A stretch of 64,000 nucleotides of DNA from Actinomycetota bacterium (GCA_004297305.1 SCTR01000006.1:256129-320128); one strand, 5' to 3'; numbered from the stretch's first letter, positions 13,940 to 25,181 are shown. The notes: generated by a model not told the origin, from the letters alone. Program-made: numbers and translations.

Positions 13940-14791
13940 TCAGCGACCGAGGTAGCCGCGGATGCCCCGCAGCAGCCCGTCGGCGACCCGGGCGCGGCCA
14001 GCCTTGGACGTGGCGATCGCCGCGTCGCGGGAGTTGCGCATGTTGAGGGTCTCCACGATGACCGTCGGCACGTCGCTCATGTTGAGCGTGCCCTGGTCCT
14101 TCCGTACCTGGATCGGGGTCGACAGGTACGTCGCCGGGCGGAACTGGGCGGCGATCATGCCGGCGACCACGGCAGTGGCCAGCCGCCGTGACGGCTTGGC
14201 GATGTCGTCGGTGTAGCCGACGTACGGCCGAGGCGCGATGACGTGGAAGCCCCGGCCCGAGGCCGGGCCGCCGTCGGCGTGGATCGAGATCTTCAGGTCG
14301 GCACCTTCGGCCGTGCCGAACCGGCCTCGCTCCCGCACGCAGGGCCCGTATGCCGGGGTCCGCGCGCCACGGTCGACGACCACCGTGGCACCCAGCGCCG
14401 TCAGCCGCGCGCGCAGGACCCGCTGCACGGCCCACGTGTAGTTCGCCTCGCGGTAGCCACTGTTGGTGGCGGTGCCGGTGGTGTTGCAGGTCTTCCAGAG
14501 ACCCACCCAGTACCGCTTGTTGATCTGGCGAGGATGACTGAAGTTGCCCGGATTGTGGCCGGGGTCGATGGCCACGGTGATCCCGGCCAACGGCAGCGCC
14601 GGGTCGACTGACGGCACGACTGCCGGCGCGGCAACCTGCTGGGTAGTCGGTTGGGACGCGAGCGACGGGCCCGACGGGCCGGCAGCTCCGGCGGGCGTCG
14701 CCGGTGCGAGGCCCGCGGGAAACAGGGTCAGGGCGCCGAGCGTCGCGCCGGCGAGCGCCAGCCCGCGGCGCGGGACGAGTCGGAGAACCAT
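13940..14791 (-). CDS. N-acetylmuramoyl-L-alanine amidase (Amidase_3)
   Basis: 283 residues. An N-terminal signal sequence (LVPRRGLALAGATLGAL...) and Pro/Ala-rich stretch are followed by an Amidase_3 domain: zinc-binding histidine in AIDPGHNPGN, the metal-ligand glutamate in GYREANYT, histidine in SIHADGG, and the catalytic glutamate in VIVETLNMRN. It cleaves the bond between MurNAc and the stem peptide in the cell wall. The domain resembles mycobacterial Rv3717. The ATG at 14791 is chosen because it directly precedes the signal peptide. Confidence 0.88.
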   Translation of the reverse strand: MVLRLVPRRGLALAGATLGALTLFPAGLAPATPAGAAGPSGPSLASQPTTQQVAAPAVVPSVDPALPLAGITVAIDPGHNPGNFSHPRQINKRYWVGLWKTCNTTGTATNSGYREANYTWAVQRVLRARLTALGATVVVDRGARTPAYGPCVRERGRFGTAEGADLKISIHADGGPASGRGFHVIAPRPYVGYTDDIAKPSRRLATAVVAGMIAAQFRPATYLSTPIQVRKDQGTLNMSDVPTVIVETLNMRNSRDAAIATSKAGRARVADGLLRGIRGYLGR

Positions 14792-14942
14792 CGGCGCAGC
14801 ATGCCATCGGTGGCCGGTGGGCGCCGCTGCAGCAGAGCCGCCGGACGCAGCATGGCCGAGGAAGACCGACCGGACGCCGTAGCGCCACAGTGGCAACGCC
14901 ACCGCTACGGCACGGGCCGCCCGCCTGACGGCCTGACGGGCT

Positions 14943-15446
14943 TCAGAGGATCAGCAGCATCCGGTGGTTGCCCAAAGTGTTCGGTTTGACGCGTTCCAGG
15001 TCGAGGAACTCCGCGACACCTTCGTCGTACGAGTGCAGCAACTGTTCGAAGACGGCCTCGTCGACCGGCGTTCCCTCGATCTCGACGAAGCCGTGGCGGC
15101 CGAAGAAGTCCGTCTCGAAGGTGAGACAGAACAACCGCGCGACACCGACCTCGCGCGCCCGCGCGATCAGCCGGACCAGTAGCGCCGACCCCACCCCACC
15201 ACCGCGCAGCGTCGGGTCGACCGCGACGGTACGGATCTCCGCCAGGTCCTCCCACATGACGTGCAGCGCACCGCAGCCGACCACGCGACCGGCCTGCTCG
15301 GCCACCAGGAACTCGGGCACGGACTCGAACAGCGTGACGGTCGCCTTCGACAGCAGCCGGCGGTCACCGGCGTAGACGTCGATCAGCTCGCGGATCCGTG
15401 CCACGTCCGCGGTGCGGGCGGGCCGCACCGTCACCGTGCCACTCAC
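14943..15446 (-). CDS. argA: ArgA-type amino-acid N-acetyltransferase (GNAT)
   Basis: 167 residues. A single GNAT domain with [21 protein letters not shown] (acetyl-CoA pyrophosphate loop) and [19 protein letters not shown]. It matches the stand-alone actinobacterial N-acetylglutamate synthase (M. tuberculosis Rv2747), which starts arginine biosynthesis without an amino-acid kinase-like domain. The GTG overlaps the lysS stop (GTGA), so it is translated from the lysS transcript. Confidence 0.85.
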   Translation of the reverse strand: MSGTVTVRPARTADVARIRELIDVYAGDRRLLSKATVTLFESVPEFLVAEQAGRVVGCGALHVMWEDLAEIRTVAVDPTLRGGGVGSALLVRLIARAREVGVARLFCLTFETDFFGRHGFVEIEGTPVDEAVFEQLLHSYDEGVAEFLDLERVKPNTLGNHRMLLIL

Positions 15447-16975
15447 CGGCCACCGGGCTTCACCAGCGGGAACAGCACTGTTTCGCGGATCCCGAGACCG
15501 GTGATCGCCATCAACAACCGGTCGATGCCCATCCCCACGCCGCCACTGGGCGGCATGCCGTACTCCAGCGCCCGGAGGAACTCGTCGTCCAGGGCCATCG
15601 CCTCAGCGTCCCCCCCGGCGGCGAGCGCAGCCTGCGCCACCAGGCGCTCGCGCTGCACCACCGGATCGACCAGTTCGCTGTATCCGGTCGCCAGTTCGAA
15701 CCCGTCGACGTACAGGTCCCACTTCTCCACGACGCCGGCCAGCGACCGGTGCTCCCTCACCAGCGGGGACGTATCGAGCGGGAAATCCCGGACGAACGTC
15801 GGACCGGTGAAACCCGGAGCCACCAGTTTCTCGAACAGCTCCTCCACGTGCTTGCCGGCCAGCCACTCGCCGGCGGCGTCGACTCCGGTTGCCGCACAGA
15901 GCTTCCGAAGGGTCGCCAGGTCGGTCTGCGGTGAGATCTCCTGCCCGACGGCCGCCGACACCGCCGGATACATCGAGACGGTGGCCCACTCACCGGACAG
16001 GTCGTGCACCGTCCCGTCGTGGTGGACCACCCGGGTCGAGCCGGTCGCGGCGACTGCGGCGGCCTGCACCAGCTCCCGGGTGGTCACCGCCATCGCGTCG
16101 TAGTCGGCGTACGCGGCGTAGAACTCGAGCATCGCGAACTCGGGGCTGTGCGTCGAGTCCGCGCCCTCGTTGCGGAAGTTCCGGTTGATCTCGAACACCC
16201 GCTCGATGCCGCCCACCACACACCGCTTCAGGAACAGTTCCGGGGCGATACGCAGGTAGAGGTCCAGGTCGAAGGCGTTGGAGTGGGTGACGAACGGCCG
16301 CGCGGCAGCGCCACCGTGAACGGTCTGCAGCATGGGGGTCTCGACTTCGAGGTATCCCCGGCCGGTCAGGCCGTCGCGCAACGCGGCCACCACCGCCGGA
16401 CGCAGCCGCGCCATGGCACGGGCCTCCGGACGCATGATGAGGTCGACGTAGCGCTGCCGGACCCGGGTCTCCTCGTTCAATGGCTTGTGCGCCACCGGAA
16501 GCGGCCGCAGTGCCTTGGCGGCCATGGCCCACCGGTCGGCCAGCACCGACAGTTCCCCGCTGCGGGACGTGACGACCTCGCCGGCCACGAACACCAGGTC
16601 GCCGATGTCGATCTGGGCCTTCCAGTCCGCCAGCCGCTGCTCGCCGACCCCGGCCAGCGACACCATCGCCTGCAGCTGTTCGCCGTCACCGGAACGCAAG
16701 GTGGCGAAGCAGAGCTTGCCGCCGTTGCGTACGAAGATGATCCGGCCCGCCACCCCGACCCGCTCGCCGGTGGAGACGTCCGGGCCCAGGTCCGGGTGGG
16801 CGGTCCGGACGGCGCCGATCGTCGTGGTCACCGGGACCGACACCGGGTACGGCGAGGTGCCCTCGGCCAGCAGCCGGGCCCGCTTGTCCATCCGGACCCG
16901 GACCTGCTCGGGCTGGTCCTCGTCGACCTCGTCCGGCTCTGCTGGCGGCGTCGCTGCGGTCGGGTCGTCGGTCAC
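15443..16975 (-). CDS. lysS: Lysyl-tRNA synthetase (class II)
   Basis: 510 residues from GTG 16975. An N-terminal OB-fold anticodon-binding domain ([13 protein letters not shown]) precedes the class II catalytic core with motif 2 ([13 protein letters not shown] then THSPEF) and motif 3 (GMGIDRLLM). The extreme N-terminus is acidic and Pro/Ala-rich. A TAGCCT box ends 8 nt upstream of the GTG, suggesting a leaderless transcript independent of the coaX operon, whose stop is at 17005. Confidence 0.96.
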   Translation of the reverse strand: MTDDPTAATPPAEPDEVDEDQPEQVRVRMDKRARLLAEGTSPYPVSVPVTTTIGAVRTAHPDLGPDVSTGERVGVAGRIIFVRNGGKLCFATLRSGDGEQLQAMVSLAGVGEQRLADWKAQIDIGDLVFVAGEVVTSRSGELSVLADRWAMAAKALRPLPVAHKPLNEETRVRQRYVDLIMRPEARAMARLRPAVVAALRDGLTGRGYLEVETPMLQTVHGGAAARPFVTHSNAFDLDLYLRIAPELFLKRCVVGGIERVFEINRNFRNEGADSTHSPEFAMLEFYAAYADYDAMAVTTRELVQAAAVAATGSTRVVHHDGTVHDLSGEWATVSMYPAVSAAVGQEISPQTDLATLRKLCAATGVDAAGEWLAGKHVEELFEKLVAPGFTGPTFVRDFPLDTSPLVREHRSLAGVVEKWDLYVDGFELATGYSELVDPVVQRERLVAQAALAAGGDAEAMALDDEFLRALEYGMPPSGGVGMGIDRLLMAITGLGIRETVLFPLVKPGGR

Positions 16976-16983
16976 GACGGGCA

Positions 16984-16989
16984 AGGCTA
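16984..16989 (-). promoter_or_regulatory. -10 box upstream of lysS
   Basis: TAGCCT on the minus strand ends 8 nt before the lysS GTG, with no ribosome site. It lies in the 29-nt gap after coaX. Confidence 0.45.
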
Positions 16990-17004
16990 CCGAGCGCCCG
17001 CCGG

Positions 17005-17762
<758 letters not shown>

Positions 17763-17766
<4 letters not shown>

Positions 17767-18779
17767 ACGTGCGGGTCCTCTGGCTGGTGGGCGGTACCGG
17801 CCGGCACGGTGACCGGCCGCAGGTCGGCTCCGATGTCGAGCACCGGCGCGGAGTGGGTCAAGGCTCCCACCGCGACATAGTCCACCCCGGTCGACCCGAC
17901 CAGCGCCGCGTCGGCCAGCGTCAGGCCGCCGGAGGCCTCCAGCGTCGCCCGGCCGGCGTTGCGGGCCACGGCTGCCCGCAGTTGCGCGAGGTCGAAGTTG
18001 TCCAGCAGGACAAGGTCGGCACCGGCGGCGAGGACCTCGTCGAGCTGGCTGAGCGAGTCCACTTCGACTTCGACGGCGAGGCCCGGGAACCGTTGCCGGA
18101 CAGCGTCGAACGCCGCCGCCACGCCGCCTGCGGAGACCACGTGGTTGTCCTTCACCAGCGCCGCGTCGGACAACGACATGCGGTGGTTCACCCCGCCGCC
18201 GCAGCGCACGGCGTACTTCTCGAGGGCCCGCAGTCCCGGCATCGTCTTGCGGGTGTCGCGGACCCGGGCGGCGGTGCCGGCCAGCGCGTCGGCCCAGGCG
18301 CGGGTGGCCGTCGCCACGCCGGACAGGTGGCCCAGCAGGTTCAGGGCGCTGCGTTCGGCGGTCAGCAGCGCCCGGGTCGGCCCGGTCGCGGTCAGCACGA
18401 CGGTGCCCGCGTCGACCCGGCTGCCGTCGGCGACGGGCAACTGAACGGCGATGTCGCCGGCGCCGGCGAGCTCGAAGACCACCGCGGCCACCGGGGCTCC
18501 GGCCAGCACCCCGGCCCGTCGTACGACGAGATCAAGGGTGCTGCGCTGCGCCGCGGGGACCGTGGCCACCGACGTGACGTCGACACCGCCGTCGAGATCC
18601 TCCGCGAGCGTCGCCGCGGCGAGCCGGCCCACCTGGTCGGCGTCCAGGCCCGCGGCTGCCAGCATCGCCCGCAGCGGACCGGAGACCGGCCGCGGGCCAG
18701 CGAGGGGCAGTGGGCCACCGGCAGGCAGCCGGTCAGCGGCAGGCAGCGGGCCGGGGCCGGGCGGGACCGCGGCCGTCAC
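17763..18779 (-). CDS. nadC: Nicotinate-nucleotide pyrophosphorylase (quinolinate phosphoribosyltransferase)
   Basis: 338 residues from GTG 18779, which overlaps the nadB stop (GTGA). Catalytic-core motifs: [44 protein letters not shown] and LEASGGLTL. The enzyme converts quinolinate and PRPP to nicotinate mononucleotide. The family is usually near 285 residues; the first 37 or so are a Pro/Leu/Gly-rich extension containing a repeated LPA motif. A start at the ATG 18668 would remove it, but the overlap with nadB supports the longer form. Confidence 0.94.
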
Positions 18780-20443
18780 CGGGCCGCCAGCGCGAGCGCG
18801 TCGTCGTACGGCATGACCGGTTCCCGCCGGGTCACCAGGACGCCGTCGGGATCCAGCGAGCCCACCAGCCGGACCCGCCAGTGCTCGTCGTCGAGGGCCG
18901 GGAAGTCCTCCCGCCAATGCGACCCGCGCGTCTCCTCGCGGGCCGTGGCGTGGTGGGTCAACACGGTGGCGAGGCTGTGCAGGTTCGTGCTCTCCCAGCT
19001 GGCGGTCGACGGCAGCGGGTGATGGGCGTACGACAACGCCTGCAGCGCTGCCGCGGTCGTCTCGAGCCGATCGGCGCTGCGCAGCACTCCCGCGCCGGCG
19101 GTCATCGCCTGCTGCACGGTACGGCGCGACGACGCCGCCAGCAGTCCCGCCGACCCGGTCGCAGTGACCGGGTCGCGGCGTTCCGGCAGGCCTGCGGCCA
19201 GCACCGCGCCGATGCGCTCGGCGAACACCAGGCCTTCCAGCAATGAGTTGGACGCCAGTCGGTTCGCGCCGTGGACGCCGGTGCAGGCCACCTCACCGGC
19301 GGCAAACAGGCCGGTGACCGAGGACCGCCCGTCCAGGTCGGTCCGTACGCCGCCGCTGGCGTAGTGCTGCGCCGGGCCCACCGGGATCAGGTCGGTCACC
19401 GGATCGATCCCGTGGGACCGGCACGACTCGAGGATCGTCGGGAACCGGTGCGTCCACACCTGCGCCCCGAGGCCGCGGCCGTCGAGCCACACGTGCTGGG
19501 CGCCGGTCTGCAGCATGCGGCGCATGATCGCCTGAGCGACGACGTCGCGCGGGGCGAGTTCGGCCAGCGGGTGCAACCCGACCATGAACCGCACGCCCGC
19601 GTCGTCGACGAGGACCGCGCCCTCGCCGCGGACCGCCTCGGAGACCAGCGGCTGCTGGCCGCGGGCCTGCGGTCCGAGCCACATCACCGTCGGGTGGAAC
19701 TGGACGAACTCCAGGTCGGCGACCTCCGCGCCGGCACGCAACGCCATGGCCACGCCGTCCCCGGTCGCGACCGCGGGGTTGGTCGACGCGGCGAACACCT
19801 GGCCCAGTCCGCCGGTCGCCAGCACCACCGCCGGGGCGAGCACGGCACCGACCCCGTCGCGTTGACCGGCGCCCATCACGTGCAACGTGACGCCCTGGAC
19901 CGCCCCGCGGTCGTCGCGCAGCAGGTCCAGCGCGAGCGCGTCGGCGACCAGTTCGATACCTGCCCGGCCGGACACCGCCGCGACCAGGGCACGGGAGATC
20001 TCCGCGCCGGTCGCGTCGCCGCCGGCGTGGGCGATGCGGTCACGCAGGTGACCGCCCTCGCGGGTCAGGGCCAGCTGCCCCGCGGCGTCGGTGTCGAACG
20101 CGGCGCCCAGGGCGATGAGTCGCCGTACCGCGTCAGGGCCTTGGGTGACCAGGGCACGTACCGCGGCGACGTCGCACAGGCCCGCACCGGCGACGAGGGT
20201 GTCCAGCAGGTGGTCGTGCGGGGAGTCGTCGTCGGCCAGCGCGGCGGCTATGCCGCCTTGCGCCCACCGGGTGGAGCCCTCGTCGACCTGGGCCTTGGTC
20301 ACCAGGAGGACGCGGTATCCGGCGCGCCGGGCGTGCAGCGCGACACTCAGCCCGGCGACGCCCGACCCGACCACCACGACGTCGGCGTCGGCGGTCCACC
20401 CCGGGTCCGCCGAGACCAGCCGGGCCGGCAGCCGCAGCGTCAC
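18776..20443 (-). CDS. nadB: L-aspartate oxidase
   Basis: 555 residues from GTG 20443, overlapping the panD stop (GTGA). The FAD-binding Rossmann motif [14 protein letters not shown], the substrate-region [20 protein letters not shown] and the second FAD motif [25 protein letters not shown] (read as two adjacent blocks) identify the fumarate reductase/aspartate oxidase family. It makes iminoaspartate for quinolinate synthesis. nadA is not in the window, although nadC follows directly. Confidence 0.95.
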   Translation of the reverse strand: MTLRLPARLVSADPGWTADADVVVVGSGVAGLSVALHARRAGYRVLLVTKAQVDEGSTRWAQGGIAAALADDDSPHDHLLDTLVAGAGLCDVAAVRALVTQGPDAVRRLIALGAAFDTDAAGQLALTREGGHLRDRIAHAGGDATGAEISRALVAAVSGRAGIELVADALALDLLRDDRGAVQGVTLHVMGAGQRDGVGAVLAPAVVLATGGLGQVFAASTNPAVATGDGVAMALRAGAEVADLEFVQFHPTVMWLGPQARGQQPLVSEAVRGEGAVLVDDAGVRFMVGLHPLAELAPRDVVAQAIMRRMLQTGAQHVWLDGRGLGAQVWTHRFPTILESCRSHGIDPVTDLIPVGPAQHYASGGVRTDLDGRSSVTGLFAAGEVACTGVHGANRLASNSLLEGLVFAERIGAVLAAGLPERRDPVTATGSAGLLAASSRRTVQQAMTAGAGVLRSADRLETTAAALQALSYAHHPLPSTASWESTNLHSLATVLTHHATAREETRGSHWREDFPALDDEHWRVRLVGSLDPDGVLVTRREPVMPYDDALALAAR

Positions 20444-20820
20444 CGCAGCTCCTCGCCAGGGTCGGCGCCCAGCGCCACCACGCGGTTGGCCTTGTCCACG
20501 TGCACGATCCGGGGCTGGTACGTCGCGAGCTCGGCCTCGGTGAACTGGCCGTAGGCGATCACGATGATGGTGTCGCCGGGGTGGACCAGCCGGGCAGCCG
20601 CGCCGTTGATGCAGATGGTTCCGGACCCGGCCGGCCCCTCGATGACGTACGTCACCAGCCGGGCGCCGTTGTCGACGTCGACGACGTGCACCTGCTCGCC
20701 GACGACGAGGCCGGCCGCGACCATGAGATCGAGGTCCAGGGTGAGCGAGCCGACGTAGTGCAGGTCTGCCTCGGTGACGGTCGCGCGATGGATCTTCGAC
20801 GAGAGCAGGGTGCGCAGCAT
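20440..20820 (-). CDS. panD: Aspartate 1-decarboxylase (pyruvoyl-dependent)
   Basis: 126 residues. Contains the self-cleavage site Gly24-Ser25 (YVGS); Ser25 becomes the pyruvoyl group. It produces beta-alanine for pantothenate. The stop overlaps nadB and the ATG shares one base with the panC stop (TGATG). Confidence 0.97.
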   Translation of the reverse strand: MLRTLLSSKIHRATVTEADLHYVGSLTLDLDLMVAAGLVVGEQVHVVDVDNGARLVTYVIEGPAGSGTICINGAAARLVHPGDTIIVIAYGQFTEAELATYQPRIVHVDKANRVVALGADPGEELR

Positions 20821-21776
20821 CAGGTCTCCTGGACGAGTCGGTCGGTACGGCCCGAGCCGGTCCGGCCCGGCCGACCGGGTCGAGGTGGGCCGAGATCGAC
20901 GGAGGCATTGTCGAGCAGCCGGGTCGCACCGACGCGGGCGGCCACCACAAGCCGGCCCTCGCCCACCGCCGGCGCCGGGCCCAGATCGACCCCGCGCACC
21001 TGGACGTAGTCCACGACGATGCCTCCCGCGGCCTGCAGCACCGCAGTGGCCGCGGCTTCCACCCCCTGCGCTCCGTCGCCCGCTGCGGCCGCGGCAACCC
21101 CGGCGGCGATCGCCCGCGGGATCGCGGCCGCCAGGGCGCGCTGCTGCGGGTCGAGGTAGCGGTTGCGGCTGGACAGTGCGAGCCCGTCGGGGTCGCGCAC
21201 GGTCGGTACGCCGACGACGGTGACCGGGAAGTCCAGCGCCGCCACCATGCGCCTGATCAACACCAACTGCTGATAGTCCTTCTCGCCGAAGAATGCCAGC
21301 TCCGGCGCGGTGAGGTGCAGCAGCTTCGCGACCACGGTCAGCACGCCGGAGAAGTGGCCCGGGCGGACCGCGCCTTCCAACTCGCCGCCGAGCTGCCCGG
21401 GATCGACGGTGACCGTCGGCTGGCCCTGCGGGTACATCTCGCTGGCCGCCGGTGCGAAGACGACGTCGACACCGGCTGCGGCACAACGGGTCACGTCCGC
21501 CTCGAACGTCCGCGGGTACCGGTCCAGGTCCTCGCTCGGGCCGAACTGCAGCGGATTCACGAAGATGGTGGCGACCACCGCACCGGCCGGTCCGACGCGA
21601 TCCCGTGCCGCCCGCAACAGGAGTTCGTGGCCCTCGTGCAGGGCGCCCATCGTCATGACCACGGCCCGTGGGGCGCGACCGGCTGCCGGGGTTGCCAGCG
21701 CCGCGGCCAGGTCCGCCCGGGTCCGCGCCACGACCGGCCGGACCGGCGTCGTCGATGTCGTCGGTGTCGTGCTCAC
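20820..21776 (-). CDS. panC: Pantothenate synthetase
   Basis: 318 residues from a GTG overlapping the upstream stop. Motifs: [14 protein letters not shown] (HIGH-type nucleotidyltransferase site), [28 protein letters not shown] and LSSRNRYL (KMSKS-like). It joins pantoate and beta-alanine with ATP. The last 25 or so residues are a basic Pro/Gly/Arg tail not typical of the family. Confidence 0.96.
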   Translation of the reverse strand: MSTTPTTSTTPVRPVVARTRADLAAALATPAAGRAPRAVVMTMGALHEGHELLLRAARDRVGPAGAVVATIFVNPLQFGPSEDLDRYPRTFEADVTRCAAAGVDVVFAPAASEMYPQGQPTVTVDPGQLGGELEGAVRPGHFSGVLTVVAKLLHLTAPELAFFGEKDYQQLVLIRRMVAALDFPVTVVGVPTVRDPDGLALSSRNRYLDPQQRALAAAIPRAIAAGVAAAAAGDGAQGVEAAATAVLQAAGGIVVDYVQVRGVDLGPAPAVGEGRLVVAARVGATRLLDNASVDLGPPRPGRPGRTGSGRTDRLVQET

Positions 21777-22696
21777 CGGTCGCCCCCCGCCGGCCCGGCC
21801 GCCGGGCCCGGGGCTGCCCCGAGGACGGCCAGTAGGGCCGCGGCCGCCTCAGGGGCCAGCCGCCCCGCGGCCAATGCGCGGTCGGCGGTCAGCCGGGCCA
21901 GTGCCAGGTACGCCGCCAGCCCCGCCGGCGACACCGCGCCGATCTCCCGGACGTGCGCGGCGACGGTACCGGCGTCGCCGCGCGCGACCGGGCCGGTCAG
22001 CGCCGCGTCGCCGTACCGCAGGGCGTTGTCCAGCGACGCCGACAACAACGGAGCGACCAGGCCCGGCGGGTCCGCGACGCCGGCTGCGGCGAGCAGATCC
22101 AGCGTCTGGACGACCAGCGTGACCAGGTGGTTCGAGCCGTTCGCGAGGGCTGCGTGGTAGAGCCCGCGCCGGTCCTCGGCCACCCAGACCGGCTCGCCAC
22201 CCATCTCGACCACCAGCGCCTCGGCGACCGGCCGCAACACCTCCGGTGCGGTGACGCCGAACGGGCAGCCGTCCAGCCGGGGCAGGTCGACGCTGGTCCC
22301 GGTGAAGCTCATCACCGGGTGCAGTGCCAGCGGCAGCGCTCCCACCGCGGTCGCCGTATCCAGGACCGCGATGCCGTACCGGCCGGAGGCGTGGACAAGG
22401 AACTGGCCGGGGCGGACCGCGCCGGTCGTCACGAGGCCGTCGACGAGCGTCGGCAGGACGTCGTCGGGCACGGTGAGCCAGACCAGGTCGGCGGCGGCGA
22501 GCACCTCGGCCGGCTCGACGAGGGGGACGCCGGGCAGCAGCGCGGCCGCACGTTCCCGGGACACCGCCGAGACGGCGTACGCCGCCACCACCGGATGCCC
22601 GGCGCGGGCCAGCGCGGCCGCGAGGACGGCACCGGCTCGGCCCACCCCGACGACGCCGGTCCGCAGCCGCGGTGGCGCCTCGGCTTGCTCACTCAC
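21773..22696 (-). CDS. Rossmann/DUF2520 oxidoreductase-like protein
   Basis: 307 residues from GTG 22696. The N-terminal Rossmann fold ([17 protein letters not shown]) is followed by HPVMSFTG and a helical C-terminal domain with [12 protein letters not shown], the DUF2520 signature. It resembles a ketopantoate or pyrroline-5-carboxylate reductase. Its homologue precedes panC in mycobacteria (Rv3603c), so a role in pantoate supply or a dehydrogenase step near pantothenate is plausible but unproven. First gene of the cofactor operon; a TAGGGT box lies upstream. Confidence 0.85.
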   Translation of the reverse strand: MSEQAEAPPRLRTGVVGVGRAGAVLAAALARAGHPVVAAYAVSAVSRERAAALLPGVPLVEPAEVLAAADLVWLTVPDDVLPTLVDGLVTTGAVRPGQFLVHASGRYGIAVLDTATAVGALPLALHPVMSFTGTSVDLPRLDGCPFGVTAPEVLRPVAEALVVEMGGEPVWVAEDRRGLYHAALANGSNHLVTLVVQTLDLLAAAGVADPPGLVAPLLSASLDNALRYGDAALTGPVARGDAGTVAAHVREIGAVSPAGLAAYLALARLTADRALAAGRLAPEAAAALLAVLGAAPGPAAGPAGGDR

Positions 22697-22816
22697 GACG
22701 CGACCCTCTCACCACCGCGTTGGCCGGCGCCGTACCCCTACCGGGCGGGGCGGGCGGAGGCACCGGCAGCCCGCTACGGCTTGGCAGCGGCCGGCAGCAG
22801 TGAGAAGGATGGACTC

Positions 22817-23194
22817 ATGAGCATCCAGCTCAACCACACCATCGTCGCCGCCCGGGACAAGTCCGCCGCCGCGCAGTTCTACAGTCAGCTGCTCGGTCTG
22901 CCCGAACCGCAACCGTTCGGACCGTTCATGGTCGTGGAGTTGCAGAACGCGGTGTCCCTCGATTTCGTCGACGCCGGACCGGAGATCACGACTCAGCACT
23001 ACGCGTTCCTGGTCGGGGAGACGGAGTTCGACGAGATCCTCGGGCGTATCCGGGCCCGCGGCCTGACCTACTGGGCGGATCCCGGACACCACCAGCCGCA
23101 CAGCATCAACCACCGCGACGGTGGCCGCGGCGTCTACTGGTCCGACCCGGACGGACACAACCTGGAGATCCTCACCAGGCCGTACGGCGGCTGA
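22817..23194 (+). CDS. VOC (glyoxalase/bleomycin resistance) family protein
   Basis: 125 residues, one VOC domain: begins IQLNHTIVAARD, contains HYAFLVG and ends with VYWSDPDGHNLEI, giving the usual metal-ligand His/Glu set. The ATG at 22817 has AAGGATGG upstream. These proteins are metal-dependent lyases, dioxygenases or binding proteins; the substrate here is unknown. It is divergent from the cofactor operon and convergent with the amidotransferase gene. Confidence 0.85.
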   Translation: MSIQLNHTIVAARDKSAAAQFYSQLLGLPEPQPFGPFMVVELQNAVSLDFVDAGPEITTQHYAFLVGETEFDEILGRIRARGLTYWADPGHHQPHSINHRDGGRGVYWSDPDGHNLEILTRPYGG

Positions 23195-23218
23195 CCGCAC
23201 CGGGCGTTTCAGCCGCCG
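23185..23218. terminator. Bidirectional terminator containing both stop codons
   Basis: A perfect 10-bp stem (23185-23194 with 23209-23218) and a 14-nt loop. The VOC stop (TGA, 23192-23194) and the amidotransferase stop (minus-strand TGA, 23209-23211) both lie inside the stem. Confidence 0.7.
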
Positions 23219-23877
23219 GCTGCCGTGGTGACGTGAGCGAGGATCCGCCGGCGAAGGTCGGCCCAGCCGTCCTGCGCAGCCGCCAGGGCGACCGGGTCGA
23301 TCACCATGCCGGGCGGCAGGTGCCCGGCGAGCCCGGCAAGGTCCGCCGGACGGATCTCGATGTGGAACTGCAACAGGACCGAGTTGCCGATCGCCGCCGC
23401 CTGACAGGCGGTGATCGGCGTGCTGGCCAGCGTCGTTCCGACGCCGCTGGCGATGGCGTCGTCGTGCCAGTGCAGCACCTCGGCCGGCAGCGCAGCGCCG
23501 AACACGTCGCGCGCCGCCTCGGTCCAGCTCACCGGCGCGATGCCCAGTTCGGTGTGGCCGCCGCGGTCGATGGCCGCGCCGAGGGCGGCTGCGGTGAGTT
23601 GGGCCCCCAGGCACACCCCGATGATCGGCGTGCCCCGGTGCTGCAACGTGGCGATGAGCCGCCGCTCACCGGCGAGCCACTCGTGACGGTCGTCGTCGCG
23701 GGCGTACATCGGTCCCCCCATGACGAGCAACCCCGCGAGGTCCCCGTCGTCGGGGTCCGGCAGCGGGTCGGTCGCCACGTGGCAGACCTCGAGGGGTACT
23801 GCTGCGGCAGCCAGCGTCTCGGCCCAGCCGGCCGGCGACTCGTAGCGGACGTGCTGCAGGCAGACCCACCGTGGCAT
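23209..23877 (-). CDS. Class I glutamine amidotransferase-like protein
   Basis: 222 residues. The nucleophile elbow GVCLGAQL carries the catalytic cysteine, with LHWHDDAI and QFHIEIRP supplying the expected histidine/glutamate. The family usually reads FHPE; here it is FHIEI. Stand-alone proteins of this kind are annotated as GMP-synthase-like or gamma-glutamyl hydrolases. ATG at 23877 is preferred because the upstream extension crosses the 3' repeat region. Confidence 0.82.
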   Translation of the reverse strand: MPRWVCLQHVRYESPAGWAETLAAAAVPLEVCHVATDPLPDPDDGDLAGLLVMGGPMYARDDDRHEWLAGERRLIATLQHRGTPIIGVCLGAQLTAAALGAAIDRGGHTELGIAPVSWTEAARDVFGAALPAEVLHWHDDAIASGVGTTLASTPITACQAAAIGNSVLLQFHIEIRPADLAGLAGHLPPGMVIDPVALAAAQDGWADLRRRILAHVTTAAGG

Positions 23878-23909
23878 GCCGGCAGTCTGGACCGACCCTT
23901 GGCCCCGTG

Positions 23910-23978
23910 GCCGGGCGACCACCTCAGTCCGGCGACGCGCCTCAGTCCGGCGACGACCTCAGTCCGGCGACGACCTCA
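23910..23978 (-). repeat. Stop-codon-anchored 17/18-nt tandem repeat (4 units)
   Basis: On the minus strand four units each begin with TGA and end in CGCCGGAC or a close variant. The TGAs are at 23976, 23959, 23942 and 23924, and the first is the actual stop of the coiled-coil gene. Two units are identical 17-mers and one is 18 nt. Confidence 0.85.
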
Positions 23979-24677
23979 GTCGGGCGACGCGCGCAGGTAG
24001 GGGTCGGCAGCGGGGTCCACGTCGAGTTGCACATCGACCGGATCGGTCACCGCGCTCAGCGGGAAGCGCAGGGTCTCCAGCGGCACGTCGCCGTCGTCGA
24101 CGGCCCGGTCGTCCTCCGGTACGACGGCCGCCGGCGGTGGACCGCCCGGCGTCGGCAGCAACGTCCGCGTCACGTGCTCGACCAGGCCGCTGGCGGTGTC
24201 CAGCCGCTGCCGCAGGTCGGCCACCTCGTCCAGCAGCACCGTGGTCGTCGTCGGGCCGCCACCCGGCGCCGGCGAGCCCGCCGTGGTGCCCGGCTCGGCC
24301 GGCGTATCGGTATCGGTGTCGGTGTCGGCCTGGTCCGGCTCCGCTGCACCGGGTACTGCTGCAGCCGGCGAGACGCCGGGCAGGAAGGCGGTGCGCATCC
24401 GCAGCATCGCCACCTCGAGGCGGAGCGCAGTCACTTCGGCGGTCTGCTCGTGGGCGGCCTCGACCGTGCCGGCGACGACGTGGTGCAGTCCCGACTGGCC
24501 GCGACGCAGCCACCCGATCTCGTCGGCCTGAGCCGCGATATCGGCTGCCTGACGGGCAAGGTCGCCGCGCAGCTGGGCCAGTTCCTCGCGGAGCCGCGCC
24601 ACGTCGGCGCGCGACGCGGCGATGTCGGCGATCAGCGCCGACTTCCGCCGGCGACGACTGTGCCGACCGGACGTCAT
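23976..24677 (-). CDS. Coiled-coil protein of unknown function
   Basis: 233 residues. The N-terminus is basic (SGRHSRRRRKSA), followed by a long heptad-rich region (about residues 15-80, e.g. DVARLREELAQLRGDLA), an acidic Pro/Thr linker with a DTDTDTDT run, a second heptad segment near residue 150 and an acidic C-terminus. There is no signal peptide and no family I recognise; a cytoskeletal or scaffold role would be a guess. A TACGCT box ends 7 nt before the ATG. The stop sits in a tandem repeat. Confidence 0.75.
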   Translation of the reverse strand: MTSGRHSRRRRKSALIADIAASRADVARLREELAQLRGDLARQAADIAAQADEIGWLRRGQSGLHHVVAGTVEAAHEQTAEVTALRLEVAMLRMRTAFLPGVSPAAAVPGAAEPDQADTDTDTDTPAEPGTTAGSPAPGGGPTTTTVLLDEVADLRQRLDTASGLVEHVTRTLLPTPGGPPPAAVVPEDDRAVDDGDVPLETLRFPLSAVTDPVDVQLDVDPAADPYLRASPD

Positions 24678-24684
24678 GGCCAGC

Positions 24685-24690
24685 AGCGTA
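24685..24690 (-). promoter_or_regulatory. -10 box for the coiled-coil gene
   Basis: TACGCT on the minus strand ends 7 nt before ATG 24677, with no ribosome site. Probable leaderless transcript. Confidence 0.45.
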
Positions 24691-24783
24691 GGGCGGCGAC
24701 CGGCGCTGACCCCGCAGCCACGGCCGCAGCCGACCCGTGTCCCCCGCGCTGCGCCTCGGCGGGCGCGAGAAACCATCCTCGTG

Positions 24784-25095
24784 TCAGCCGGTGTGGCGGC
24801 CGTGCTCGCGCAGGTAGGTGACGAAGCGGGCCCGGAACAGCGGCTCGAGCTCCTCGCCGATCCGGGCACTGCCGAAGGCCTCCCGGGCCGCCTGCACCGT
24901 CTCGATGATGCTGCCGCCGATCTCTCCCAGCGACCCGCCCTCGTCGGCCATCGCGTGCGCGGCTTCGGTGTGCCGCAGCAGATCGACGAAGAACCCGAGG
25001 TCGAGCCGGCGCTCGGCGAGGTGGAACGCCCGGTCGCGTAGTTCCTCGTACGGCAGGTCCTCGAGGGCAGTGGAGCTTCCGGTGGCGTCGGTCAT
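24784..25095 (-). CDS. Small conserved cytoplasmic protein of unknown function
   Basis: 103 residues, helical and acidic, with LPYEELRDRAFHLAERRLDLGFFVDLLRHT split across two predicted helices. No signal peptide or catalytic motif is evident. The ATG at 25095 has a TAGTCT box ending 7 nt upstream. It stands alone between the coiled-coil gene and the DUF3180 gene. Confidence 0.75.
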   Translation of the reverse strand: MTDATGSSTALEDLPYEELRDRAFHLAERRLDLGFFVDLLRHTEAAHAMADEGGSLGEIGGSIIETVQAAREAFGSARIGEELEPLFRARFVTYLREHGRHTG

Positions 25096-25102
25096 GGCCG
25101 TG

Positions 25103-25108
25103 AGACTA
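25103..25108 (-). promoter_or_regulatory. -10 box for the 24784-25095 gene
   Basis: TAGTCT on the minus strand ends 7 nt before ATG 25095, with no ribosome site. Confidence 0.45.
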
Positions 25109-25181
25109 GGACCCGACGACGTCGCCGTGTCAGCGGCCTGACACCAGTACAGCGACACCGGTGTCGCCGGCGCGGCCGGCG

